A stretch of DNA of 64,000 bases from Octadecabacter sp. B2R22 (GTDB lineage Bacteria > Pseudomonadota > Alphaproteobacteria > Rhodobacterales > Rhodobacteraceae): assembly GCF_018861045.1 (NCBI RefSeq), contig NZ_JAHKQJ010000007.1, positions 62,001 to 126,000 on the forward strand, in the 5' to 3' direction. Positions 26,098-36,009 of the stretch are shown in pieces. The first letter of the stretch is position 1; each line of letters begins with the position of its first letter. The notes beneath the pieces are model-generated. The model saw nothing but the letters and a program-made list of their open reading frames with translations. It was not told the origin of the DNA and searched no databases. A program made the translations under genes and the position numbers.

Positions 26098-26150
26098 TTT
26101 GTGCAAATTCATCCTTGCTCAACCGTGGCAGGCTTGGAATACCCGACACC

Positions 26151-26966
26151 ATGAAAATACTCTTCTTAGGCGACGTCATGGGCCGCGCAGGCCGCACCGC
26201 AATCATCGAAAGATTGCCAAAACTGCGCGAGGCATGGAAACTCGATTTCGTAGTGGTTAACGGCGAAAATGCCAGCAACGGTATGGGGCTGACATCAACC
26301 CACGCCAAAGCACTGCTAGACGCCGGTGCTGACGTTTTGACCTTGGGTGATCACGCCTTTGATCAAAAAGACATGATGCAATACTGCGAGGCAGAGCCAC
26401 GCATCATCCGGCCCTTAAATTTCTCAAAAGCCGCCCCCGGCAAAGGCGCACGGGTCTTTGAGGCCACGCGCGGCCGCAAGGTTCTTGTCGCGCAGGTGCT
26501 TGGGCAGGTCTTTATGAAACGCGCCTTTGATGATCCGTTCTCTGCCGTGGACGCCGTGCTTCGGGCACATCCAAGGGGAGGCAATGTTAACGCCAGTCTG
26601 ATCGATATTCACTGCGAAGCCACGTCTGAAAAAATGGCGATGGGGCACTACTGCGATGGGCGGGCCTCGATTGTTGTCGGCACGCACACCCATGTCCCGA
26701 CGTCTGATACCATGATCCTATCTGGCGGAACCGCTTTTCAATCTGATGCAGGCATGTGCGGTGATTATAATTCCGTGATCGGTATGCAAAAAGAAGAACC
26801 GCTTCGACGTTTCATCACCGGAATGCCCAAAGCACGGTTTGAGCCAGCTAAAGGCGAGGCGACCCTATCTGGCCTGTATGTCGAAACCGATGACCGCAGC
26901 GGCAAAGCCACGCGCGTAGAACAGGTTCGACAGGGCGGGCTGCTGTCTCAGCAGGGGCCTATGTAG
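26151..26966 (+). CDS. YmdB-family metallophosphoesterase (TIGR00282)
   Basis: 271 residues from ATG 26151; upstream in-frame codons run through the repeat region and are unlikely. The metallophosphoesterase ligands are KILFLGDVMGRAGR, VVNGENASNG, LTLGDHAFDQKD and GTHTHVPTSD. Members form dodecamers and hydrolyse cyclic nucleotides (2',3'-cAMP and 3',5'-cAMP); in Bacillus YmdB controls the choice between motility and biofilm. Its role in alphaproteobacteria is unknown. It has no strong ribosome site, so expression may be low or coupled to the upstream gene. Confidence 0.9.
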   Translation: MKILFLGDVMGRAGRTAIIERLPKLREAWKLDFVVVNGENASNGMGLTSTHAKALLDAGADVLTLGDHAFDQKDMMQYCEAEPRIIRPLNFSKAAPGKGARVFEATRGRKVLVAQVLGQVFMKRAFDDPFSAVDAVLRAHPRGGNVNASLIDIHCEATSEKMAMGHYCDGRASIVVGTHTHVPTSDTMILSGGTAFQSDAGMCGDYNSVIGMQKEEPLRRFITGMPKARFEPAKGEATLSGLYVETDDRSGKATRVEQVRQGGLLSQQGPM

Positions 26967-27048
26967 TGGAAGCTGCATTAATCGCGGCTTGCGCAGACGT
27001 CGCCCTCAAGCGAAACTGCGTTAACCTCACGCGAAGGACCTAGAAAAC

Positions 27049-28830
27049 GTGGTCGAACTATTTGGAATAACACAAACAGGCCAAGCGGTGATGACGCTCA
27101 CGGTGGTGGCGATCATGTTCGTTCTTTTCCTGCGCGAAACCTACCCTACAGAGGTTGTCGCGCTGACGGGCGTGTCGTTGCTGTTGGCATCGGGCGTGTT
27201 GCCCTACGAAGACGCCTTGACGGTTTTGTCCAACCCCGCGCCATGGACGATTGCGGCGATGTTTATCGTTATGGGCGCACTTGTGCGTACTGGCTCGCTT
27301 GAGGCGTTAACAGCACTGGCTGAACGAAACGCAAAAGATCGACCCTTTGTCGCGCTAGGCGCAATGATGACGTTTGTCGTTTTGGCATCGGCGATTGTGT
27401 CAAACACGCCCGTCGTTGTTGTTATGATTCCGATCTTTGTCCAGCTGGCGAAGTCCATGGGGCTTTCGGCATCTAAGCTGCTGATCCCGCTGTCTTATGG
27501 CGCAATTTTGGGCGGGACCCTGACGTTAATCGGGACCTCAACCAACCTGTTGGTTGATGGTGTTGCTCGGGCCGAAGGTCTTGAACCGTTCACGATTTTT
27601 GAAGTCACCCCGTTGGGCATTATCCTTGTGATCTGGGGCATGATCTATCTGGGCGTGATCGCGCCGCGCCTTTTGCCGGACCGCGACAGCATGGCAAACC
27701 TTCTGTCTGACCGATCAAAGATGCGGTTCTTTACCGAAGCCGTGATCCCTCCGGACAGCAACCTAATTGGCCGTGAAGTGACGGGCGTTCAACTGTTCAA
27801 ACGCGATGGCGTTCGGCTAATCGATGTGGTGCGCGGGGATCTGTCGCTGCGTCGTAATTTGGCGGGTGTCGAACTGGCTGTTGGGGACCGCGTTGTTTTG
27901 CGCACCGCGATGACGGAACTGTTGTCGTTGCAAGCAACCAAGGACCTGCGGCGCGTGGATCAGGTCTCGGCGGTGGAAACCCAAACCGTCGAAGTGCTGA
28001 TTACCCCTGGGTGTAAAATGATTGGTCGCACGCTGGGCGCGTTGCGCCTTCGTCGCCGCTACGGTGTTTACGTTTTGGCGGTGCATCGCCGCAATCAGAA
28101 CATTGGCCGGCAGCTGGATGAGCTGGTCGTTCGCGTGGGTGACACGCTTTTGCTGGAAGGGTCCAGTGAGGACATCCAGCGCCTTGCCGCTGACATGGAT
28201 ATGGTTGACGTCTCGCGCCCGTCCGAGCGGGCCTATCGCCGTGCGCAAGCGCCGATCGCATTGATTGCTTTGGTTGGTATTGTCGGGCTTGCGGCCTTTG
28301 GGGTCGCGCCGATCTTCTTGCTCAGCATTCTTGCCGTTGCGGTGGTCTTGATCACACGTTGCATCGACGCCGAAGAGGCGTTTTCATTTGTTGATGGTCG
28401 GCTTCTGGCGCTGATCTTTTCGATGCTGGCGATTGGCGCTGCTTTGCAGGCGTCAGGTGCGGTGGCGCTGATCGTTGAGGCCGTCGCACCAGCACTGGCC
28501 ATGCTACCGCCGTTCTTGATTATCTGGGCGATTTACCTGCTGACGTCGATCTTGACCGAACTGGTCAGCAACAATGCGGTTGCCGTTGTTGTGACCCCGA
28601 TCGCGATTGGATTGGCGCAAGCCATGGGGCTTGATCCGCGTCCGCTGGTGGTGGCAGTTATGGTCGCCGCCTCGGCGAGCTTTGCGACCCCAATCGGGTA
28701 TCAGACCAATACGTTGGTCTATGGCCCTGGGGGCTATAAGTTCAGCGATTTTCTAAAGGTCGGCGTTCCGTTGAACCTGACCATTGGGCTGCTCGCGTCG
28801 GCGGCGATCCCATACTTCTGGCCGCTATAA
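27049..28830 (+). CDS. SLC13-type permease with two TrkA-C domains
   Basis: 593 residues. An N-terminal membrane half (about 10-215) is followed by two RCK_C/TrkA-C domains (about 220-385, PDSNLIGREVTGVQL and PGCKMIGRTLGALRL) and a C-terminal membrane half. The paired SNT-type motifs of the DASS/SLC13 family are present: VSNTPVVVVMIP in the first half and VSNNAVAVVVTP in the second, plus GTSTNLLVDG. It should carry a di- or tricarboxylate or an inorganic anion such as sulfate across the inner membrane. The GTG at 27049 follows GAAGGACC. A second permease of the same architecture is 2 kb away. Confidence 0.88.
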   Translation: MVELFGITQTGQAVMTLTVVAIMFVLFLRETYPTEVVALTGVSLLLASGVLPYEDALTVLSNPAPWTIAAMFIVMGALVRTGSLEALTALAERNAKDRPFVALGAMMTFVVLASAIVSNTPVVVVMIPIFVQLAKSMGLSASKLLIPLSYGAILGGTLTLIGTSTNLLVDGVARAEGLEPFTIFEVTPLGIILVIWGMIYLGVIAPRLLPDRDSMANLLSDRSKMRFFTEAVIPPDSNLIGREVTGVQLFKRDGVRLIDVVRGDLSLRRNLAGVELAVGDRVVLRTAMTELLSLQATKDLRRVDQVSAVETQTVEVLITPGCKMIGRTLGALRLRRRYGVYVLAVHRRNQNIGRQLDELVVRVGDTLLLEGSSEDIQRLAADMDMVDVSRPSERAYRRAQAPIALIALVGIVGLAAFGVAPIFLLSILAVAVVLITRCIDAEEAFSFVDGRLLALIFSMLAIGAALQASGAVALIVEAVAPALAMLPPFLIIWAIYLLTSILTELVSNNAVAVVVTPIAIGLAQAMGLDPRPLVVAVMVAASASFATPIGYQTNTLVYGPGGYKFSDFLKVGVPLNLTIGLLASAAIPYFWPL

Positions 28831-28831
28831 A

Positions 28832-29566
28832 CTAGCGATACCGCTCGACGAAATTTCGCAAGATTGCGGGTGGGGCGGTGACATCCGCTGAATGCACCAT
28901 GTCTGTCAGGGCTTGTGCATCCTCGGGCGGGAAATACCCTTTGTCTTTGTAGATACGAATACGTGTCGCAAAGCCGTGCCCGTCTGCTTCAGGGTGGAAT
29001 TGTGTTGCGTAGACGTTTGATTTGTAACGGATCATCTGGAACGGGCAGGTGTCACCACTTAGCAATTGAACCGCCCCATCGGGCAGGTGCTGCACTGCTT
29101 CTTTGTGCCCCACAAAGGCATCAAACTGCTGCGGCAGCCCCTGCAGCATCGCATCGACCTCACCGTGGGCGGTCTGGGTGCAGGTGACCGCACTGACAGG
29201 TTCCCCGTACTGAGCTTTAGACACCTCCGCACCAAGGTGATGGGCAAGGATGCCAATGCCATAACAGCACCCCATAAAGGGATGATCCATTTCAGTGATC
29301 TGTGGCATCAGCGAAAGGCACGCCGCCTCAGCGCGGGCGTCCAGTTCGGTTTTGTCCTCGGGCGCATCGGACACGCAGCCGGGGCCACCTCCAACAATCA
29401 CGCCAGCGTAGTCGGTGACATCAAGATCCGGCAGGTCATCGCGTTCCAGACGAATGCGGTGCGTGTCGGACGCAGCCAATCCACCAAAGCGCAAAAAGGC
29501 CGCGTATTCATCATCCGAGGCTTCGGCTTCTGGACGCAATTGCAGGATCAAGAATGGTTTAGTCAT
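28832..29566 (-). CDS. Class I glutamine amidotransferase
   Basis: 244 residues of the GATase1 fold without a synthetase partner domain. The catalytic triad is visible: FMGCCYGIGILAHHL (nucleophilic Cys in GCCYG) and TQFHPEADGHGF (His and Glu). GVIVGGGPGCVSD matches the oxyanion-hole loop. Stand-alone proteins of this type are annotated as GMP synthase-like or gamma-glutamyl hydrolases; the acceptor is unknown. Its ATG overlaps the stop codon of the upstream permease gene by 4 bases, so the two are co-translated, an unusual pairing that may hint at an amidated substrate. Confidence 0.85.
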   Translation of the reverse strand: MTKPFLILQLRPEAEASDDEYAAFLRFGGLAASDTHRIRLERDDLPDLDVTDYAGVIVGGGPGCVSDAPEDKTELDARAEAACLSLMPQITEMDHPFMGCCYGIGILAHHLGAEVSKAQYGEPVSAVTCTQTAHGEVDAMLQGLPQQFDAFVGHKEAVQHLPDGAVQLLSGDTCPFQMIRYKSNVYATQFHPEADGHGFATRIRIYKDKGYFPPEDAQALTDMVHSADVTAPPAILRNFVERYR

Positions 29567-31341
29567 AGGGGCCAGAATACCAGAATTGCAGGAATGGAAA
29601 CGGCAACCACAAGGATTTCGAGCGGTAGGCCGATGCGCCAGTAGTCGCCAAAGGAATACCCGCCGGGGCCAAGGATCAAGGTGTTGTTCTTATGTCCAAT
29701 CGGAGTGAGGAACGCGCTTGATGCAGCAACGGCAACCGCCATGAGGAACGGGTCAGCCGAGACCCCGAGGGATTGCGCCATCTGGATGCCAACAGGCGCG
29801 GCAACAATGGTCGTGGCGGTGTTGTTGAGAACGTCCGACAGGGTCATCGTGACAATCATCAAAACCGTCAGGATCATCCACGGAGCGAGCCCTTCGGTCA
29901 GACTTACCAAGGCCCCAGCGATCAGTTCGGTGCCGCCCGAGGTTTCCAAAGCAGCCCCTAGCGGGATCATCGAGCCAAGCAAGACAACCACGGGCCACTC
30001 AATATGGGTGTAAAGTTCCGACAGCGGAACGATCTTGGCCAGCACATAAATGACAACCACAAGGCCAAGGGCGATAGGCAGGTAGACCAGTCCAAAACTG
30101 GCCAGTGCCACAGCGCCCGCGAACAGGCCAATGGCGAGCCAGACCTTGGAATTGGCAGTGACCGCGACACCACGGTCCGCAAGAGGCAGACAGTCGAGCC
30201 ATTCAATCACGTCATTCGCCGCGTCCTGCGGGGCAAGCAACAGCAATATATCACCCGCTTGGATCACGGTTTTGCGCATCTGGGATTTGACAGCCTTACC
30301 CTTGCGGGACAGCCCCATCAGCACCGTGCGTTGCCGCCATGACAAGCCGATAGCCTCGGCTGTTTTGCCCGTAATGCGGGATGTTTCGGTCGCGACGACC
30401 TCGATCTTTACGAGCCCGTCGTTTGCGGCGGATAGGATTTCTTCACGTTTTGTATCGGAGAAATTCAGTTTCAATGCCGTCCGGAATTCATCCAATGCTT
30501 CTGGGGCGGCTTCCATAACCAAGATATCGTGACTTTGAAGGGTCGCGTTTTTGGCGGTGCCGTAGCGGCGTTTGCCGTCTCGGATCAATCCAAGGATCGC
30601 AACGTCGCTCTTTTCAGCGATCTCATAAAGCTCGCTTACGCGTTTGCCGATTTGTTTGCTGCCTTCTGGGACCGTCAGCTCGGCAAGGTAATCTGTATAG
30701 CTTTCGAGCGATGCACTGGCGGATTTGCCCTCGGGTGTCGGGATCAGGCGCCATCCGATGAGTGCGACAAACAGCAGGCCAACAATGGCGGTGATGCCGC
30801 CGACGGGGGCAAAATCGAACATCTTGAACGGCTCGCCCAGTGTTTCCTCTCGGATAGAGGCAATGATGATGTTGGGCGGTGTGCCGATCAACGTGGCCAT
30901 GCCGCCAAGAATGGTCGCAAAGCTCAGCGGCATCAGTGACAAACCGGGTGAACGTCCCGCCTTTTTGGCGGTTTGGATATCAACGGGCATCAACAAGGCG
31001 AGGGCCGCAACATTGTTCATGAACGCAGATAGAACCCCGCCGATGGCCCCCATGATCGCGATGTGGGACCCAAGTTTCCTTGAAGAATCAACCAGCGTGC
31101 TGGTGATCAGTTGAACCGCGCCAGAGCGCACCAGCCCGGCCGAAACCACCAGCACCAAGGCCACAATGATCGTTGCGGGGTGTCCAAAGCCTGAAAACGC
31201 GTCCTTCGTCGGGACCGCGCCTAAGATGACGCCAATCATCAAGGCGGTGAACGCCACAAGATCGTAACGAAAACGTCCCCACAGCAACATGCCGAACACG
31301 GCGCCAAAGAGGGTGAATAGAATGATTTGATCTGTACTCAT
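29563..31341 (-). CDS. SLC13-type permease with two TrkA-C domains
   Basis: 592 residues from ATG 31341 (MSTDQIILF); the frame extends 53 codons upstream but antisense to the yebC region with no site. Same architecture as the permease at 27-28.8 kb: membrane half, two TrkA-C domains (about 205-380, GSKQIGKRVSEL and EVVATETSRITGK), membrane half. SNT-like motifs are MNNVAALALLMP and LNNTATTIVAAP. TLIGTPPNIIIASI marks the substrate site region. Substrate likely an organic or inorganic anion. It heads a two-gene unit with the glutamine amidotransferase and diverges from yebC. Confidence 0.88.
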   Translation of the reverse strand: MSTDQIILFTLFGAVFGMLLWGRFRYDLVAFTALMIGVILGAVPTKDAFSGFGHPATIIVALVLVVSAGLVRSGAVQLITSTLVDSSRKLGSHIAIMGAIGGVLSAFMNNVAALALLMPVDIQTAKKAGRSPGLSLMPLSFATILGGMATLIGTPPNIIIASIREETLGEPFKMFDFAPVGGITAIVGLLFVALIGWRLIPTPEGKSASASLESYTDYLAELTVPEGSKQIGKRVSELYEIAEKSDVAILGLIRDGKRRYGTAKNATLQSHDILVMEAAPEALDEFRTALKLNFSDTKREEILSAANDGLVKIEVVATETSRITGKTAEAIGLSWRQRTVLMGLSRKGKAVKSQMRKTVIQAGDILLLLAPQDAANDVIEWLDCLPLADRGVAVTANSKVWLAIGLFAGAVALASFGLVYLPIALGLVVVIYVLAKIVPLSELYTHIEWPVVVLLGSMIPLGAALETSGGTELIAGALVSLTEGLAPWMILTVLMIVTMTLSDVLNNTATTIVAAPVGIQMAQSLGVSADPFLMAVAVAASSAFLTPIGHKNNTLILGPGGYSFGDYWRIGLPLEILVVAVSIPAILVFWPL

Positions 31342-31488
31342 GTCAGAGGTGTAACGCGCCGGCCCCCAGACGAAAACACCGTAATTGACCAGTAGGCGAA
31401 GGTCTGACGCCGGATGGGATTGCAGGCAGGTCGCCCCGTGCCCTATAGAGGGCGGCGAAACGAGATGTGATCGAACGGGAGAGCAGCA

Positions 31489-32244
31489 ATGGCCGGCCAC
31501 TCAAAATGGGCAAATATTCAGCACCGCAAAGGGCGTCAGGACAAGATCCGGGGCAAATTGTTCAGTAAGTTGAGCAAGGAAATCACGATTGCTGCCAAGA
31601 TGGGCGACCCCGACGTGGACAATAACCCGCGTCTGCGTATGGCCGTGAAAGAAGCCAAGAGCCTCTCCATGCCAAAGGATAACATCGATCGCGCTATCAA
31701 AAAGGCGATTGGTGGGGACGCAGAGAATTACGACGAAATCCGCTATGAGGGCTATGCGCCCGGTGGCGTTGCGGTGATCGTTGAATCGATGACGGACAAC
31801 AAGAACCGCACAGCGTCTACAGTGCGATCCACCTTTTCCAAGGCGGGCGGCAATCTGGGCGAAACAGGCAGCGTTGGCTTTATGTTCGACCGCAAAGGGC
31901 AGGTGGTTTATCCAGCGTCCGTTGGCGATGACGACACTGTCATGATGGCTGCGATCGAAGCCGGTGCAGAAGACGTGCAAAGCGACGAAGAACGCCACGT
32001 GATCATCTGTGGCGATACTGACTTGAACGATGTGTCCAATGCATTGGAAGCCGAGCTGGGTGAATCTGAAACCACCAAGCTCATCTGGCAGCCAAACATC
32101 CAATCCGAAGTCGATCTGGAAGGCTTGGAAAAGGTCATGCGTTTGGTTGAGGCGCTTGAAGATGACGACGATATTCAGTCCGTTACGACCAACTTGGACG
32201 CGTCTGACGAAGTGATGCAGGCGTTTGCCGAAAGCGACGGTTGA
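31489..32244 (+). CDS. yebC: YebC/PmpR-family protein
   Basis: 251 residues. The N-terminal [19 protein letters not shown] and [21 protein letters not shown] are diagnostic. Classically described as DNA-binding regulators (PmpR, RuvC regulator); more recent work on YebC-type proteins points to ribosome function and relief of stalling at proline stretches. GGAGAGCAGC precedes the ATG. It is divergent from the SLC13 permease and followed by a probable terminator at 32254-32280. In many bacteria yebC is next to ruvC; that linkage is absent here. Confidence 0.95.
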   Translation: MAGHSKWANIQHRKGRQDKIRGKLFSKLSKEITIAAKMGDPDVDNNPRLRMAVKEAKSLSMPKDNIDRAIKKAIGGDAENYDEIRYEGYAPGGVAVIVESMTDNKNRTASTVRSTFSKAGGNLGETGSVGFMFDRKGQVVYPASVGDDDTVMMAAIEAGAEDVQSDEERHVIICGDTDLNDVSNALEAELGESETTKLIWQPNIQSEVDLEGLEKVMRLVEALEDDDDIQSVTTNLDASDEVMQAFAESDG

Positions 32245-32253
32245 TCTGAATGG

Positions 32254-32280
32254 AGTGGCTAACGCCACTGCATGATTTTT
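32254..32280 (+). terminator. Probable terminator of yebC
   Basis: Stem AGTGGC (32254-32259) / GCCACT (32264-32269) with loop TAAC, then GCATGATTTTT. The stem is short and the T run is 7 bases away, so it is only moderately convincing. Confidence 0.5.
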
Positions 32281-32385
32281 AGACTGTAGTTTTGGTGTGA
32301 GCCAATCACGGAAAGCGGGGCCTGTGTTATTGATCGGTGCCATTGGCAACGGTAATTCTGAACAAGATACAAAGAAGGTTACGCA

Positions 32386-32991
32386 GTGCTATCGGCATAT
32401 CTGAATGGGTTCGGTGTTGCGTTTTCTCTGATCTTGGCGATTGGGGCGCAGAATGCTTTTGTTCTAAAACAGGGACTTAGACGCGAATACGTGCTGCCAA
32501 TTGCATTGGTCTGCGCGCTGTCGGATGCGATTTTGATTACCGTTGGCGTGTTCGGGTTTGCCGCCCTTACGAATGTGATGCCTAGTTTGGCGCCCGTGAT
32601 GCTTTGGCTTGGGGCACTCTTCTTGCTGGCTTATGGCGCATTTAGTTTTTGGCGGGCTTGGAAAGGCGGCGCTGGTCTGGATCCAGCATCGGGTAAGGGC
32701 TTGAGCCTAAAAGCGGCGGTGATGTTTTGCCTCGCGATTACATGGCTGAACCCGCATGTTTATTTGGACACAGTCATGCTGATCGGGTCGGTGGCGACGC
32801 AGTTCCCCGGGTTTGAGGTCGGGTTTTGGGCGGGGGCGGTCACGTCTTCATTCACCTTCTTTTTCGGCCTTGGCTATGGCGCGCGATTGCTGGCGCCCGT
32901 CATGGCAAAGCCGCTGTCTTGGCGTGTGCTCGAGGCCTTGATTGGCTGTGTGATGTGGGCCATTGCTTACGGTCTTATTCGAGGGGCTTGA
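32386..32991 (+). CDS. LysE/ArgO-family amino-acid exporter
   Basis: 201 residues, six hydrophobic segments. The N-terminal FSLILAIGAQNAFVLKQGLR is the LysE/ArgO signature that includes the conserved GAQNxFV loop; ITWLNPHVYLDTVMLIG marks the second half. The ArgO branch exports arginine or lysine and its toxic analogues. The start is GTG 32386 with AAGAAGG upstream. No ArgP/LysG-type LysR regulator is adjacent. It is followed after 31 bases by an EamA transporter in the same direction, so the two may be co-transcribed. Confidence 0.88.
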   Translation: MLSAYLNGFGVAFSLILAIGAQNAFVLKQGLRREYVLPIALVCALSDAILITVGVFGFAALTNVMPSLAPVMLWLGALFLLAYGAFSFWRAWKGGAGLDPASGKGLSLKAAVMFCLAITWLNPHVYLDTVMLIGSVATQFPGFEVGFWAGAVTSSFTFFFGLGYGARLLAPVMAKPLSWRVLEALIGCVMWAIAYGLIRGA

Positions 32992-33022
32992 TCTTCTGCC
33001 GCGAGAGGCGTCTGGTGCCACT

Positions 33023-33919
33023 ATGGCAGCGCAAGATCGTCCCCTCATAGGTGTTTTCTGGATGGCCCTCACGGGGTTGAACTTCGTAGCGGTGACTGCG
33101 CTGGTGAAACACGTCGGGTCAGACGTTCCCGCCGCGCAGGGGGCGTTCCTGCGCTATCTGTTGGGTCTGGTGTTCTTGGTGCCGATGATCCGGCCCATTT
33201 TGGCCGCTCGCCTTACGAAACGTCAGCTAAAGTTGTTTGCATCGCGCGGGGTGGTGCACACCATTGCAGTCATCTTGTGGTTCTTTGCCATGGCGCGCAT
33301 TCCAATCGCCGACGTCACCGCGATGAACTATTTGTCGCCTGTCTACATTACGCTAGGGGCGGCGGTCTTACTAAAGGAACCTTTGCCGCCACGCCGTTTG
33401 GCAGCTGTGGTTGCGGCCTTGTTGGGGGCCTTGATTATTCTTCGCCCCGGTCTGCGAGAGATCGATACAGGTCATATCGCAATGTTGGGCACGGCTTTGA
33501 TGTTTGCAGCAGGGTATTTGATCGCCAAACAGTTGAGCGGTGAGGTCAGCGCGGCGGTTGTCGTCGGGATGCTTTCGATTACGGTGACGATTGGTCTGGC
33601 CCCATTCGCGGCTATGGTTTGGGAACCTGTGAGCATGGCCAACATTGGCTGGCTTTTTCTGGTAGCCTGTTTTGCCACCGCGGGTCACTATTCAATGACG
33701 TTGGCATTCGCTGCCGCGCCTTTGACGGTGACACAGCCGGTGACGTTTTTGCAGTTGATCTGGGCCGTGATCCTTGGAGCGGCCGTGTTCAACGAACCTG
33801 TGGATGCCTGGGTTTTGTTGGGCGGGGGTGTCATTTTGGCGTCGGTCAGTTTCATCACGTGGCGCGAAGCCGTGGCGAAGCGGCGGATCACTCCATCTGC
33901 GTATCAAACCAAAGGGTAA
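33023..33919 (+). CDS. EamA (DMT superfamily) transporter
   Basis: 298 residues from ATG 33023. Ten hydrophobic segments arranged as two EamA repeats are visible, with the family motif around MNYLSPVYITLGAAVLLKEP in the first repeat and TQPVTFLQLIWAVILGA in the second. Such proteins export amino acids, metabolites or drugs from the cell; specificity cannot be read from sequence. It follows the LysE-type exporter and ends 36 bases before dnaG. Confidence 0.85.
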   Translation: MAAQDRPLIGVFWMALTGLNFVAVTALVKHVGSDVPAAQGAFLRYLLGLVFLVPMIRPILAARLTKRQLKLFASRGVVHTIAVILWFFAMARIPIADVTAMNYLSPVYITLGAAVLLKEPLPPRRLAAVVAALLGALIILRPGLREIDTGHIAMLGTALMFAAGYLIAKQLSGEVSAAVVVGMLSITVTIGLAPFAAMVWEPVSMANIGWLFLVACFATAGHYSMTLAFAAAPLTVTQPVTFLQLIWAVILGAAVFNEPVDAWVLLGGGVILASVSFITWREAVAKRRITPSAYQTKG

Positions 33920-33955
33920 CTGGACTCTAGCGCCAACAGACCCAATATAGACGTC

Positions 33956-35911
33956 ATGTCATTGCCACCGGGATTTTTAGATGAACTGCGCACGCGACTG
34001 TCCATTGGGCAGGTCGTCGGGCGAAAGGTCATGTGGGATCAACGCAAAAGCAATCAAGGCAAAGGCGATCTTTGGGCGCCGTGCCCGTTCCATCAGGAAA
34101 AGTCCGCAAGTTTCCACGTGGATGACCGCAAAGGGTATTACTATTGCTTTGGATGCCACGCCAAAGGGGACGCGATTTCGTTTGTGCGCGAAACCGAAAA
34201 TGTCGGGTTCATGGAAGCTGTTGAGATTTTGGCAGGTGAAGCTGGGATGCCGATGCCCAAGCGTGATCCGCAAGCGCAGCAAAAATCCGACCGACGCACT
34301 CAACTGGCCGAGGTTATGGAAATGGCCGTGCAATTTTATCGGCTTCAACTGAAGACGGGGGCTGGGGCAGAAGCACGTGCGTATCTGTCTGGGCGCGGGT
34401 TGGGTGATCGTGCACTTGAACGCTGGGAGATTGGCGTCGCACCGCCGGGATGGCAAAACTTATGGGATCATCTGACGGGCAAAGGCGTGGCCGAAGACTT
34501 GATCCTTGGCGCAGGGCTCGGCAAGCCGAGCAATCAGGGCAAGAAGCCATATGATACGTTCCGCCACCGCATAATGTTCCCGATCCGCGATGCGCGCGGA
34601 CGTGCGATTGCCTTTGGGGGTCGTGCGATGGACCCCAATGACAACGCAAAATATCTGAACTCTCCTGAAACGGAACTGTTCGATAAGGGCCGTAATCTGT
34701 TCAACCTCAAACCCGCGCGCGAAGCCGCCGGAAAAGGGCAACCGTTGATTGTTGCCGAAGGGTACATGGACGTGATCGCGTTGAGCGAGGCCGGTTTTGA
34801 GGCCGCTGTCGCACCACTGGGTACTGCGGTCACCGAAAGCCAACTGCAGATGATGTGGCGCATATCGTCGGAACCCGTCATCACACTGGACGGGGACACA
34901 GCGGGTCAGCGGGCTGCAATGCGGGTGATTGATCTGGCTTTGCCATTGCTAGAGGCGGGGCAATCGGTTCGCTTTGCGATGATGCCCGAAGGGCAGGACC
35001 CTGATGATCTTCTGAAATCCGCAGGGGCAGGGGCCATGCGCGATAAGATCGAAGGCGCGTTGCCGATGGTGCAACTGCTTTGGGATCGCGAGGTTGAGGG
35101 CAAGAATTTTGACAGTCCTGAACGCAAAGCCGCCTTGGACAAATCGCTCCGCGAGAAAATCAAGCTGATCAAGGATCCGTCTATTCGCAGCCACTATGGG
35201 CAGGCGATCAAGGACATGCGCTGGGAGTTGTTCGGGGCGAAACGCCCGGCAGCCACCAGCGGCGGTCAGCGAAATACATGGACGCCGAAAGGCGCAAAAC
35301 TGCCCGCGCAATCGAGCACAAAGGCGTCGATGCTGGCGGGGAACAGTCTATCCGAAGATCACCTTCGTGAGGCTGTTATCCTCGCGGTATTGATCCGCAA
35401 TCCGTTGATTTTGAATGACTTCTACGGCGCTCTGGAGCGGATGCGCTGTTCCACGCCCGAGGCCGACCACCTACGCCAAGCCCTGCTGCGCATGGAGGCC
35501 GAGGAGGGACTGCAGGATCAGTTGATTGAACAGATTGGCGAAGAGCCACTTGAAATGCTGTTCCGCCAAGCCCACGTGGCAATTACACCGCCGGTTCGTC
35601 GGCCTGACAATGGTGACATGGCGCGTATGTGCCTCGCCGAAGAACTCGCCAAACTGACCGCACGGCGCGGCCATGCACATGAAGTAGAAGACGCCATCGA
35701 AGAGATGAATTCCGACGTGGCCGATGAACGGCTCACGCAACGACTGGCGCAATCCATTGCGGCCATGAACAACGCAGGCCGCCAAGACAATGATGACAGT
35801 GCCGAATACGACACCAGCGGCAACGGAGCCCGAATCAAAAAAGAAGAACGTAGTGCATTTGATGCACTTTTAGACAAAATCGACTTTGCAAAATCAGGCC
35901 GCAACACCTAA
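33956..35911 (+). CDS. dnaG: DNA primase
   Basis: 651 residues. The N-terminal CHC2 zinc finger is complete (CPFHQEKSASFHV, YYCFGCHAKGD), followed by the RNA-polymerase core and TOPRIM fold with VAEGYMDVIAL and TLDGDTAGQRA (acidic metal ligands), and a C-terminal DnaB-interacting region. It makes the RNA primers for replication. With rpoD downstream (194 bases) this is the dnaG-rpoD core of the macromolecular-synthesis operon, but without rpsU and with a large, GANTC-rich gap that suggests a separate rpoD promoter. Confidence 0.97.
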   Translation: MSLPPGFLDELRTRLSIGQVVGRKVMWDQRKSNQGKGDLWAPCPFHQEKSASFHVDDRKGYYYCFGCHAKGDAISFVRETENVGFMEAVEILAGEAGMPMPKRDPQAQQKSDRRTQLAEVMEMAVQFYRLQLKTGAGAEARAYLSGRGLGDRALERWEIGVAPPGWQNLWDHLTGKGVAEDLILGAGLGKPSNQGKKPYDTFRHRIMFPIRDARGRAIAFGGRAMDPNDNAKYLNSPETELFDKGRNLFNLKPAREAAGKGQPLIVAEGYMDVIALSEAGFEAAVAPLGTAVTESQLQMMWRISSEPVITLDGDTAGQRAAMRVIDLALPLLEAGQSVRFAMMPEGQDPDDLLKSAGAGAMRDKIEGALPMVQLLWDREVEGKNFDSPERKAALDKSLREKIKLIKDPSIRSHYGQAIKDMRWELFGAKRPAATSGGQRNTWTPKGAKLPAQSSTKASMLAGNSLSEDHLREAVILAVLIRNPLILNDFYGALERMRCSTPEADHLRQALLRMEAEEGLQDQLIEQIGEEPLEMLFRQAHVAITPPVRRPDNGDMARMCLAEELAKLTARRGHAHEVEDAIEEMNSDVADERLTQRLAQSIAAMNNAGRQDNDDSAEYDTSGNGARIKKEERSAFDALLDKIDFAKSGRNT

Positions 35912-36009
35912 GTGGTTGTTCGAAATGCCTTATTGGTGAAAACTGCGCGTTAACCAGCAAGGATAGCCGCGGGGCAACAACCCAAAGAAACAAGACGTTT
36001 GGCCATTGC

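Noticed and set aside
31501-32349. 282-codon minus-strand frame
   Set aside because: Antisense to yebC, whose family is certain; Cys/His-rich, low-quality protein composition.
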